From: Lachnospiraceae bacterium
GTDB taxonomy: Bacteria; Bacillota_A; Clostridia; Lachnospirales; Lachnospiraceae
Length of the DNA: 7,460 bases
Direction of reading: 5' to 3'
Assembly: GCA_003446335.1 (NCBI GenBank)
Contig: DMAZ01000230.1
Span: 1-7,460 of the forward strand
Shown here: one piece after another, positions 1-7,226 of the stretch
Position numbering within the stretch: position 1 is the first letter of the stretch
How the letters are laid out: each line of letters begins with the position of its first letter
The notes under the pieces: generated by a model
Seen by the model: only the letters and a program-made list of their open reading frames with translations
Database searches by the model: none
Told to the model about the DNA's origin: nothing
Translations under genes and position numbers: made by a program

Positions 1-548
1 CCTACGGCGTAAAGGCGACATTCTTCGTGACAGCTCAGAATCCGGATTATTATGACTACATCCGTGAGGCCTATGAGCGGGGGAACACGATCGGTCTGCA
101 CTCCTACACACATGAGTACTCTCAGATCTACACATCTGTCGATGCCTTCTTCGCAGATATCGACCGGATATCTGCTGTCGTGGAGGATCAGATCGGGTAT
201 GTACCCTGCTTCCTCAGATTCCCGGGAGGAGGCTCCAATACCGTATCAAGGCATTACTGTGACGGCATTATGTCAGCTCTCTCCGATGAGGTCCAGGCAC
301 GCGGCTATCAGTACTGGGACTGGAATGCCGAGACCGGGGACGGCGGTTCTGTCACAACGGCGGAATCCATCTCCAATGCACTGTCCTGCGAGGCAGAGAC
401 GATCGTGATGTTGTGCCACGACGGCGAAGCCAAGGAGACTACGGTGGAGGCACTGCCGACGATCATCGAGGAATATCTGGCGCGAGGCTATGTATTTAAG
501 CCCCTTGACAGGCAGGCGACCGTGGTACACCACGAAATCTTCAACTGA
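1..548 (+). CDS. Polysaccharide deacetylase (NodB-fold), 3' part only
   Basis: This is the C-terminal part of a carbohydrate esterase family 4 deacetylase, which removes N-acetyl groups from peptidoglycan or chitin-like glycans, normally outside the cell. The frame is open to the window edge (first full codon at 3), so the real start lies upstream; the GTG at 27 is internal, inside the KATFFV strand typical of the NodB fold. Visible family motifs are the metal-binding HSYTH (codons 99-113), RFPGG (216-230), WDWNAETGD (315-341) and the late LCHDG motif near 411-425. The ending, with a helix before YLARGYVFKPL, is also typical. The first catalytic motif (TFDDG type) would lie before the window, so catalytic completeness and any signal peptide cannot be judged. 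It ends 19 bases before cbiG, which suggests read-through, although no functional link with cobalamin synthesis is known. The family call is firm; the substrate is unknown. Confidence 0.9.
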   Translation, partial: YGVKATFFVTAQNPDYYDYIREAYERGNTIGLHSYTHEYSQIYTSVDAFFADIDRISAVVEDQIGYVPCFLRFPGGGSNTVSRHYCDGIMSALSDEVQARGYQYWDWNAETGDGGSVTTAESISNALSCEAETIVMLCHDGEAKETTVEALPTIIEEYLARGYVFKPLDRQATVVHHEIFN

Positions 549-560
549 TCCTGTGCAGGA
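549..560 (+). promoter_or_regulatory. Ribosome binding site of cbiG within a short palindrome
   Basis: AGGA at 557-560 lies seven bases before the ATG at 568 and selects that start. It forms the right half of a 5-bp palindrome (TCCTG at 549-553, CAGGA at 556-560, two bases between) just after the deacetylase stop codon. With a two-base centre the stem would be only 3-4 bp if it folded as RNA, so it is probably incidental. There is no T tract, so it is not an intrinsic terminator. Confidence 0.5.
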
Positions 561-567
561 AAAAAAC

Positions 568-1728
568 ATGAAGATAGAAATAATATCCTTCACGGAGCAG
601 GGGCAGGAACTTGCCGGCCGCCTTGCCGGGCAGCTCGGCGCGGCAGCTGTCCGGTGCGGAAAAGAGCACCCGCTCCATGCGTGGACGAGGGAGGCATTTG
701 CAAATGCCGATGCCCTCATTTACGTCGGCGCCCTCGGCATCTGTGTGCGGTCTGTCGCTCCGTATGTCCGATCCAAATCGACAGATCCGGCCGTGGTCGT
801 CATCGATGAGACCGCAAAATATGTCATACCTGTTCTCGGCGGGCATCTGGGCGGTGCCAATGACCTGGCTCGCCGAATCGCCGGGATCATCGGAGCCGAG
901 CCGGTCATTACGACCGCGACAGACCGGAGAAATGTTTTTTCCGTGGATGCGTGGGCACGTCTGCAGGGATGCGCCGTGGAGAATCCGGGGAAGATCAAGA
1001 CCGTCTCCGTGAAGCTTCTTAAGGGAGAGGAGATCTGCATACGCAGTGATTATCCGATCAGGGGAGAAGCTCCGGAGCGGGTGAAAGTCCTGTACGGGAC
1101 CCTGAAGGATCCTGCAGGCGGGGATGTCAGAACGAAGTATGTGCAGGCGGCAGGTGAGGAAGCCGGAGTCGTCTCATCCGGGTGTCACGGAGAAGCGGAT
1201 GTCTGCGTCAGCATCTATCGGACCGACAGCTCACTTCTTCATATCGTTCCCAAAATCGTCTGTGCCGGGATCGGCACGAAGCGCGGCATACATGAGCAGC
1301 AGGTCGGGGAGGCGGTCGAAAAGGCCTTCGCGAAAGCAGGTATCTCAGAATGTGCTCTCGCCGGTGTCTTCAGCATTGACCTCAAGAAAGACGAAGAGGG
1401 TCTTGCGGCTTTCTGCCGAAAGAGAGCGGTCCCGTTCATCACGTATACTGCGGAGGAGCTGAGGAAGGCGGAGGGCAGTTTTTCCGCCTCCAGATTCGTT
1501 GAGGAGATCACCGGCGTTGACAATGTGTGTGAGCGGAGCGCGGTGCTGGGGGCAGCGTGGTCCGACGGACGACCTCCGGGCGACGAACGGTGGATACGCA
1601 AGGCAGAGATACCCGCGGATAACGGGACGAAACTTATTTTCGGAAAACATGCGTATGACGGGGTGACCGTCGCGTTTGCCGTGCGAGATTTCGATCCTGA
1701 TTTCAGATGGACGGAAGAGGAAATGTGA
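568..1728 (+). CDS. cbiG: Cobalt-precorrin-5A hydrolase CbiG
   Basis: CbiG (386 residues) opens the delta-lactone of cobalt-precorrin-5A and releases the two-carbon fragment as acetaldehyde, giving cobalt-precorrin-5B in the anaerobic, cytoplasmic cobalamin pathway. The N-terminal domain shows GALGICVR (54-61), a GGHLGGAND motif with His93, and VITTATD (113-119). A variable middle part covers about 120-225. The C-terminal CbiG domain starts with GIGTKRG (234-240) and continues with FSIDLKKDEEGL (about 268-279) and TGVDNV (315-320). The ATG at 568 is chosen because an AGGA lies seven bases upstream and the MKIEIISFT beginning matches a Rossmann-like first strand; upstream in-frame codons overlap the deacetylase and look unrelated. 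Thr237 stands where I recall the family usually having Cys (GIGCRRG type). It is followed after ten bases by cbiH, consistent with one operon. Confidence 0.96.
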   Translation: MKIEIISFTEQGQELAGRLAGQLGAAAVRCGKEHPLHAWTREAFANADALIYVGALGICVRSVAPYVRSKSTDPAVVVIDETAKYVIPVLGGHLGGANDLARRIAGIIGAEPVITTATDRRNVFSVDAWARLQGCAVENPGKIKTVSVKLLKGEEICIRSDYPIRGEAPERVKVLYGTLKDPAGGDVRTKYVQAAGEEAGVVSSGCHGEADVCVSIYRTDSSLLHIVPKIVCAGIGTKRGIHEQQVGEAVEKAFAKAGISECALAGVFSIDLKKDEEGLAAFCRKRAVPFITYTAEELRKAEGSFSASRFVEEITGVDNVCERSAVLGAAWSDGRPPGDERWIRKAEIPADNGTKLIFGKHAYDGVTVAFAVRDFDPDFRWTEEEM

Positions 1729-1738
1729 AGTTTTAATT

Positions 1739-2467
1739 ATGAAAAAGTTGTATGTTGCGGGCATAGGCCCCGGATCTGAAAATATGATAACGCCGGAAGT
1801 CAGGGAGGCTCTTCTTAAAGCCGATGTCATCTGCGGCTACACCGTCTACACAGATCTGGTCAGAGAACAGTTCCCGGAAAAGAAGTATCTGACTACGCCG
1901 ATGCGGAAGGAAATCGAACGATGCAGGATGGCTCTGTCTGAAGCCGCCTGCGGAAGAACGACAACCCTGATCTGCAGCGGAGACGCAGGCGTCTACGGAA
2001 TGGCCGGACCGATCCTCATGATGCAGGGAGATTTCCCGGAAGTGGATATAGAGATCCTGCCGGGGATTACCGCCGCAACAGCAGGCGCGGCGATCCTCGG
2101 AGCGCCGCTCATGAATGATTTCTGTGTGATATCGCTGTCTGACCTTCTGACTCCGTGGGAAGTGATCGAAAAGAGACTTCGGGCAGGCTGCGCCGGAGAT
2201 TTTGTCCTGTGTATTTATAATCCCATGTCCCGGAACCGCCCCGATCACCTTGCCCGGGCCTGCGATATTCTGCTTGAAGAGATATCGCCTCTGACGGTCT
2301 GCGGATGGGTCCGCAAGATCGGCAGGGAAGGGACCGAAAAGAAAATTCTCACTCTGGCTGAACTGAGGAATGAGAAAGTAGATATGTTCACGACGGTATA
2401 TGTGGGCAATTCGGCTACACAGCTTGTTTCGGGCAGGATGGTGACCGGCCGCGGTTACCGGATGTAA
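1739..2467 (+). CDS. cbiH: Cobalt-factor III C17-methyltransferase CbiH (CobJ family)
   Basis: CbiH (242 residues, a normal single-domain length) uses S-adenosylmethionine to methylate C-17 of cobalt-factor III and drives ring contraction to cobalt-precorrin-4. It belongs to the tetrapyrrole methylase fold. Visible motifs are GIGPG (8-12) in the first glycine-rich loop, GDAGVYGMAG (81-90), PGITAATAG (108-116), the family-specific MNDFCVISLSD stretch with TPWEVIEKRL after it, YNPMSRNR (160-167) and TTVYVGN near the end. There is no C-terminal iron-sulfur extension as in some CbiH60 proteins. The ATG at 1739 begins directly with the KKLYVAGIGPG strand. Its Shine-Dalgarno site is weak (GAAG at 1727-1730, eight bases away), so translation may be coupled to cbiG, which ends ten bases upstream. 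CobJ of the aerobic pathway is the alternative name; the neighbouring CbiG supports the anaerobic variant. Confidence 0.96.
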   Translation: MKKLYVAGIGPGSENMITPEVREALLKADVICGYTVYTDLVREQFPEKKYLTTPMRKEIERCRMALSEAACGRTTTLICSGDAGVYGMAGPILMMQGDFPEVDIEILPGITAATAGAAILGAPLMNDFCVISLSDLLTPWEVIEKRLRAGCAGDFVLCIYNPMSRNRPDHLARACDILLEEISPLTVCGWVRKIGREGTEKKILTLAELRNEKVDMFTTVYVGNSATQLVSGRMVTGRGYRM

Positions 2468-2485
2468 GAGCGGGAATTGAGTGCT

Positions 2486-3316
2486 ATGAAGATCATACTA
2501 TATGGCGGGACCTCCGAGGGAAGGATCCTGGCGGGGAGACTGGCCGGACAGGGACATGAGATCACGGTCAGTGTGGCGACGGATGTCGGTGCGGAGGAGC
2601 TGCTCCGCGAAGGCAATCTGGCGCGTATCCTGGTAGGACGTATGGATGCTGATGAGATGCGGGCAGTTATCGGCAAATATGATATCTGTATTGACGCAAC
2701 GCATCCTTATGCGGTGGAGGCCACAGCCAATATCAGAGAGGCCTGCGAAAAAGAGGGCATAAAATATATCCGTCTGATGCGAGGGGCGGAAGGATGCGGC
2801 AGAACGGAAGGTCAGGAAGCTTCGCCGAATAATGAAGATGTTGCAGTACCCGGATCGGCTGCTGATCCGGACCGCGCCAAAGCCTGTATCAGGGAAGCGG
2901 CGGATGCCGGGGAGGCCGGCCGGATGCTTCTTAAGACACACGGGAATATTCTGCTTACGACCGGTTCGAAGGAGATCGAGGCTTTTTCGGAAATTCCGCG
3001 GGAGAGACTGTATGTGAGAGTCCTTCCCACTGTGCCTTCCATCGAGGCCTGCGTGAAAGCCGGTATTCCGACCCGGAACATTATCGCCATGTTCGGACCC
3101 TTTACACAGAAGATGAATGAAGCTGTCATGCAGCAGTACAATATCTCCCATCTGGTCACGAAAGAGACCGGAAAAAGAGGAGGATTCCCCGAAAAAATCG
3201 ATGCCGCGGCTGCATGCGGCGTCCGGACGATCGTGATCAGGCGACCGGAGGAAAACGGATTCGGGATCGAAGAGGTGATCCGTATGCTGCATGATCTGAC
3301 AGAGGAAATATTATGA
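2486..3316 (+). CDS. cbiJ: Cobalt-precorrin-6A reductase CbiJ (CobK family)
   Basis: CbiJ (276 residues) is an NAD(P)H-dependent reductase that reduces the macrocycle of cobalt-precorrin-6A to 6B. The N-terminal half has the ILYGGTSEGR nucleotide-binding loop (4-13) and the hallmark IDATHPYA (69-76). The C-terminal half shows ILLTTGSKE (154-162), IIAMFGPFTQ and a KETGKRGGFPEK segment from residue 226. The ATG at 2486 is preferred over an in-frame TTG three codons earlier (2477) because KIILYGGT is the natural first strand and GGGAA lies at 2472-2476. Between the two halves, residues about 100-145 form a polar, Ala/Gly/Asp-rich stretch that makes this protein somewhat longer than the roughly 250 residues I expect for the family. 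Its stop overlaps the start of cbiET in ATGA, suggesting translational coupling. Confidence 0.95.
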   Translation: MKIILYGGTSEGRILAGRLAGQGHEITVSVATDVGAEELLREGNLARILVGRMDADEMRAVIGKYDICIDATHPYAVEATANIREACEKEGIKYIRLMRGAEGCGRTEGQEASPNNEDVAVPGSAADPDRAKACIREAADAGEAGRMLLKTHGNILLTTGSKEIEAFSEIPRERLYVRVLPTVPSIEACVKAGIPTRNIIAMFGPFTQKMNEAVMQQYNISHLVTKETGKRGGFPEKIDAAAACGVRTIVIRRPEENGFGIEEVIRMLHDLTEEIL

Positions 3317-4632
3317 AAATATCACTTGTAGGAGCCGGCTGCGGAACGGCGGCCACCCTGACCGAAGAAGGTATAACTGCGCTGCAGAGCGCGGATGTGA
3401 TCCTCGGTGCGGCCCGGGTCGTGGAAGGACTTCCCGCGTTCTGCCTGCAGAATAAAGAAGTCGTTGCGGCAAAACCGGCCCGGATCGGTCCTCTGCTGGA
3501 AGGATATCGGGACGATGAGAATATTGCAAATATCGCAATTGCTCTCAGCGGAGATTCCGGTTTTTATTCCGGTGCCCGCTTTCTCAAAGAGATCATAACA
3601 GACCGGCTCAGGGATGCGGAGATCGAGATCCTTCCGGGTATCTCCTCCGTTCAGATGCTGGCCGCAAAGATCGGTATTCCGTGGCAGAACTGGAATCTGG
3701 TCTCGGCCCACGGGACCGACTGTGATCCGGTATATGAGGTCATGAAAGGGAGACCTACATTTTTCCTGACCGGCGGAAGATATACAGTCGATGTGATCTG
3801 CAGAGAGCTGGCAGAGGCGGGGCTCAAAGACCTGCGGGTCACGGTCGGAGAGAACCTTTCTTATTCATATAAAGGCGAAATGCCTGAAAAGGAAACGGAG
3901 AGGCCGGAAGAAGGGATGAGAAAAGAGCGTATCTTCGTCGGCACGGCCGGGGAATGTGCGGAGATGTCTTTCCCGGATCTGGCTGTCATGCTTGCGGATA
4001 CGTACAGTATGGCAGAAGACGGCCGGCCTTTGATCATGGCCGGACGGAACCCGGGTATCCCCGATGAAGAATTCATCCGGGGAAGAGTGCCTATGACCAA
4101 ATCTGAGGTGAGGTCCGTCATCTTGAGCAAGATGGCCATATCGGCCGGGGATGTTGTATGGGACATCGGCGCGGGGACCGGAAGCGTCAGCTGTGAGATG
4201 GCCATGCAGGCAAGATCGGTATGGGCACTTGAAAGAAAAGAGGAAGCGGTCGATCTCATACTGCGGAACAGGGAGAAATTTGCAAGGTGGAATCTCCGCG
4301 TGGTGCAGGGATGTGCCCCGGAGGATCTTGACAGACTGCCGGTGCCTGACAAGGTATTTGTCGGCGGCAGCGGAGGAAATCTTCGGGAAATCATGCGGAT
4401 GATCTGGGAGCGGAACCGGGATGCCCGCATTTGCGTAAGCGCTGTACTCCTTGAGACACTTAAGGAAGGACTTAAATTATTCGAAGAAAGGAATATCGAT
4501 CCTGATATAGTACAGATTACCGTGAACCGATCAGAATCGGTCTGCGGCAAGCATATGATGAAAGCGGGGAATCCGGTTTTTATTCTTACCGGCGGAGGAA
4601 CCGGACATCAGACAGCTGCGAACGATAAGTAA
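3313..4632 (+). CDS. cbiET: Bifunctional cobalt-precorrin-7 C5- / cobalt-precorrin-6B C15-methyltransferase CbiET (CobL family)
   Basis: This 439-residue protein fuses two S-adenosylmethionine-dependent methyltransferases that are separate in some species (cbiE, cbiT) and fused in CobL. The N-terminal CbiE domain (about 1-205, tetrapyrrole methylase fold, C-5 methylation) shows VGAGCG (6-11), GDSGFYSGAR (80-89), PGISSVQ (108-114) and SAHGTD around His133. A charged linker follows. The C-terminal CbiT domain (about 250-430, Rossmann methyltransferase; C-15 methylation plus decarboxylation of the C-12 acetate) begins with GIPDEEFIRGRVPMTKSEVR and has the SAM motif VWDIGAGTGSVSCE around Asp284 and VFVGGSGG (348-355). 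The ATG at 3313 overlaps the cbiJ stop and has AGAGGA (3301-3306) seven bases upstream. The fusion is in one frame with no sign of a break. It is the last cobalamin gene before the histidine kinase. Confidence 0.96.
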   Translation: MKISLVGAGCGTAATLTEEGITALQSADVILGAARVVEGLPAFCLQNKEVVAAKPARIGPLLEGYRDDENIANIAIALSGDSGFYSGARFLKEIITDRLRDAEIEILPGISSVQMLAAKIGIPWQNWNLVSAHGTDCDPVYEVMKGRPTFFLTGGRYTVDVICRELAEAGLKDLRVTVGENLSYSYKGEMPEKETERPEEGMRKERIFVGTAGECAEMSFPDLAVMLADTYSMAEDGRPLIMAGRNPGIPDEEFIRGRVPMTKSEVRSVILSKMAISAGDVVWDIGAGTGSVSCEMAMQARSVWALERKEEAVDLILRNREKFARWNLRVVQGCAPEDLDRLPVPDKVFVGGSGGNLREIMRMIWERNRDARICVSAVLLETLKEGLKLFEERNIDPDIVQITVNRSESVCGKHMMKAGNPVFILTGGGTGHQTAANDK

Positions 4633-4639
4633 GAGCGAC

Positions 4640-4667
4640 CATTCACTTGGGGGAACCCCCGGGAATG
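4640..4667 (+). repeat. Possible small hairpin in the cbiET-kinase gap
   Basis: The outer arms CATTC (4640-4644) and GAATG (4663-4667) can pair. Inside them GGGGG (4649-4653) faces CCCCC (4656-4660) around AA, which leaves about a 4-bp GC stem with a four-base loop. No T run follows, so this is not a standard intrinsic terminator. It may slow or modulate transcription between cbiET and the kinase, or be chance. The rest of the 65-base gap (4633-4697) shows nothing except the kinase ribosome binding site. Confidence 0.35.
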
Positions 4668-4685
4668 CCTCAGCGGGAGTTATGC

Positions 4686-4691
4686 AGGAGG
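4686..4691 (+). promoter_or_regulatory. Strong ribosome binding site deciding the kinase start
   Basis: AGGAGG lies six bases before the ATG at 4698. This selects that codon over the in-frame TTG at 4647 and ATG at 4665. Neither of those is preceded by a comparable site, and they would add a 17- or 11-residue Arg/Pro-rich leader unlike the rest of the protein. Confidence 0.85.
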
Positions 4692-4697
4692 AAAAGG

Positions 4698-7226
4698 ATG
4701 GACAGAGAGTTTCAAAAAAAGCTTCTTGACGCGTTCATGTCCGATTATCAGCGGGTCTACCTGGTCGACCTGGTGGAGAATCAGATCTATATGCAGGTGA
4801 ACGGCGATAAGGCCAATGAAGATGAGAACCCGTGGATGCAGGCGGCAATCGACCCTACGGTCTCTTTTGAAAAATTTATCTACTATTACAGTGAATACTC
4901 GGTGGCTGAAAGCCATCGGAAATGGTTCGAAAAACAGATGAGTGCCGAAAATATCCGCAATACGCTGCTCGGCAGGAATGCATTTATTATTTCCTGTCCG
5001 CTGGTATCGGGAGACTGGAGGAGAATAGAGGTCCGAAGATTCGATGAGGGAAGCGGAATAGCCACGACTGCGCTGATCTGCATCCCTTACAGCCGCGCCA
5101 GCGATGATATGGAACGGTATATGCCCGGAGACCAGTCTGTCATCGATATGCCGCAGCAGGACCGCGCAAAGAAAGACATGCTGGGCAGGCAGCAATCGAT
5201 CTCCACCTATCTGGTCGATGTAACGGAGTACAGGCTTTTAAGAGGAACCTTCCATTCGAAGGATATATTCTATCTGATGGATCAGATTTCGCTCCCATGT
5301 GACTATAATGTGTTTCTGGAAGCGTGGCTGCCGCTGGTCGTTTCAGATGATCTTGACGAACTGAAGATGCTGATGTCCAGAGAGTATATGTTCCGCTGCT
5401 ACGCACTCGGGAACAGAGAACCGTGGATCGAGTATATGGTCCGGGATAAATTCGGCAACGAAGTCTGGCTGAATCATAAGCTTCTGCTCACAAAAAATGA
5501 AAAGTCAGGCCATGTTATGTGTCTTTTTGTCGTACGTGATATCACGGATCAGGTGGTGACGAGTGCTGAGAATGAGCGGCGCATGAATCTGATCGAAGGC
5601 CTGACATCAGAGTACTCTTCTGTTTATTTTGTGGACCTCGTAAAGGACAGATATCATATTTATCGTCTCGCCGATTTTATTCAGAAGAGATTTGAGGAAG
5701 GCTTTACGGACAGTTTCGACCGATCCATGGAGTACTTTCTGGAAAACGGCGTATACAGTTTTGACAAAGAATCGGTCAGACAGAAACTTCTGAGAGAGGG
5801 AATTCTCAAAAATCTTGAGGGGCGCAGGGATTACAGCTATATTTTCCGTGCGACGACAAGCGGAGGTCCTATATATTACCGGTGCATGGTCGTTCGGATC
5901 GATAAAAATGAGGGGGAGCCCACGGAGGTCCTGGTCGGCTTTGCGGATGTCAACGAAGAGCAGGAAAACTCTCTGCGGCAGAAGCAGTTGCTCGAGTCCG
6001 CACTTGAGCAGGCCAGGAATGCCGGCAAAGCCAAGACCGTGTTCCTGTCCAATATGTCTCATGACATCAGGACCCCTATGAACGCGATCATGGGTTTTGC
6101 CGAGCTTGCCAAGCTCCATCCGGATGATGTCCGGACAGTAGAGGACAGTCTGGATAAGATCCTGTCTTCGGGGGAACATCTGCTGCAGCTCATCAATAAT
6201 ATTCTGGATATAAGCAGAATCGAGAGCGGAAGGATGATCCTGAAGGAGGAGCCGTGCTGTCTGCGCGAGCTTATCGATGAGATCGCGGGTGTCTTCCTGC
6301 CGCATATGAATGCCAGAGATATAGTATTTAACAGGAAGATCGCGCCGAGTGTCAGGGAATATATTTTCTGCGACATCTTGAAGGTGAAGCAGCTCGTGAT
6401 CAACCTGCTCAGCAACGCAGTCAAATATACGCCCCCGGGAGGCAGGATCGATCTGATCGTTGAAAATGCCGATGCCCCTGAAGGTTATGCGGGTGTCTAT
6501 ATTCATGTCAAAGACAACGGTATCGGCATGAGCAGGGAATTTGTCGGCAGAATGTTCGAACCGTTCGAGCGTGAGGAAAGATCCGCGATCAGCCAGGTGG
6601 CAGGCAGCGGTCTCGGAATGACGATCTGCAAGGGAATCGTAGATGAGATGGGAGGAACGATCACTGCGCTGAGCGAGCAGGGTAAAGGAACCGAAATGAT
6701 CGTACATCTCGAATTCAGAATGCAGAACAATGCTGTCAGGGACAGTATGGTCGCAGAATTCGGCGCGCAGGAGCAGACCCGCTACCGGATCTTTGCCAGA
6801 CCCACGCTTGAAATCGTTCCGAAAGAAACGATCAGGATCCTGCTGGTCGAGGATAACCGCATGAACCGGGAGATAGCGGGCAAGATGCTGGTGAATCTCG
6901 GCTATGAGGTGAGTATGTGTGAGACCGGTGATGAGGCTGTGGAGATTATAAGCAGGGCAGAGAGCGGTGAGTACGATCTCATTCTTATGGATATTCATAT
7001 GCCGGGGATGAACGGGTACCAGGCGACTGAAAAGATCCGGAATATCGGAGGAACAAGGATCTGGATGCCGATCGTGGCCATGACTGCGGATGCTTTTGAG
7101 AGTGATGTGCACCATGCTCTGAGAGTGGGCATGAATGCGTTCATCTCCAAGCCGGTCAATCTGAATACATTAAAGCTCGTGGTCGAGCGATTTGTCGGCA
7201 GGCCCGGAGGCGGGACCGGCAGATAA
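4698..7226 (+). CDS. Cytoplasmic hybrid sensor histidine kinase with repeated PAS-like modules and a C-terminal receiver
   Basis: This 842-residue protein has no obvious membrane span or signal peptide, so it should sense something inside the cell. The input half holds about three PAS-like modules: YQRVYLVDLV near 17-26, a middle one ending VVRDITDQ at 278-285, and YSSVYFVDLV (306-315) ending GFADVNEEQ near 419. A likely coiled-coil linker (about 420-447) follows. The HisKA dimerisation helix carries SNMSHDIRTPMN with phospho-acceptor His455. The HATPase domain has an N-box (NLLSNAVKYT, Asn569 and Asn573), DNGIGM with Asp606, MFEPFER and GSGLGM (636-641). The receiver domain (about 715-832) has Glu718/Asp719, phospho-acceptor Asp765 in LMDIHMPGMNG, Thr796 and Lys818. 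All catalytic residues I can check are present. No HPt domain or DNA-binding output is visible, so the phosphorelay partner must be elsewhere. It lies 65 bases after cbiET and 80 before cbiA; the ligand and any role in cobalamin control are unknown. Confidence 0.93.
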   Translation: MDREFQKKLLDAFMSDYQRVYLVDLVENQIYMQVNGDKANEDENPWMQAAIDPTVSFEKFIYYYSEYSVAESHRKWFEKQMSAENIRNTLLGRNAFIISCPLVSGDWRRIEVRRFDEGSGIATTALICIPYSRASDDMERYMPGDQSVIDMPQQDRAKKDMLGRQQSISTYLVDVTEYRLLRGTFHSKDIFYLMDQISLPCDYNVFLEAWLPLVVSDDLDELKMLMSREYMFRCYALGNREPWIEYMVRDKFGNEVWLNHKLLLTKNEKSGHVMCLFVVRDITDQVVTSAENERRMNLIEGLTSEYSSVYFVDLVKDRYHIYRLADFIQKRFEEGFTDSFDRSMEYFLENGVYSFDKESVRQKLLREGILKNLEGRRDYSYIFRATTSGGPIYYRCMVVRIDKNEGEPTEVLVGFADVNEEQENSLRQKQLLESALEQARNAGKAKTVFLSNMSHDIRTPMNAIMGFAELAKLHPDDVRTVEDSLDKILSSGEHLLQLINNILDISRIESGRMILKEEPCCLRELIDEIAGVFLPHMNARDIVFNRKIAPSVREYIFCDILKVKQLVINLLSNAVKYTPPGGRIDLIVENADAPEGYAGVYIHVKDNGIGMSREFVGRMFEPFEREERSAISQVAGSGLGMTICKGIVDEMGGTITALSEQGKGTEMIVHLEFRMQNNAVRDSMVAEFGAQEQTRYRIFARPTLEIVPKETIRILLVEDNRMNREIAGKMLVNLGYEVSMCETGDEAVEIISRAESGEYDLILMDIHMPGMNGYQATEKIRNIGGTRIWMPIVAMTADAFESDVHHALRVGMNAFISKPVNLNTLKLVVERFVGRPGGGTGR

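Noticed and set aside
490..567. N-terminal extension of cbiG to a start within the deacetylase
   Set aside because: It would overlap the deacetylase end, has no matching ribosome binding site, and adds residues unlike CbiG; ATG 568 fits better.
2498..3292. 264-codon open frame on the minus strand opposite cbiJ
   Set aside because: No recognisable motifs, and complete overlap with a clear cbiJ; a shadow frame caused by codon bias.
3861..4550. 229-codon Ser/Arg-rich open frame on the minus strand opposite cbiET
   Set aside because: Low-complexity composition, no motif, and full overlap with the strongly supported CbiET.
4647..4697. TTG or ATG starts upstream of the chosen kinase start
   Set aside because: Neither has a good ribosome binding site, whereas ATG 4698 has AGGAGG at a six-base spacing.
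5607..7115. 502-codon open frame on the minus strand opposite the kinase
   Set aside because: It lies wholly within the well-supported kinase gene. Its translation is rich in His, Arg, Asp and Ile with no recognisable domain, as expected for the complement of a biased coding strand.
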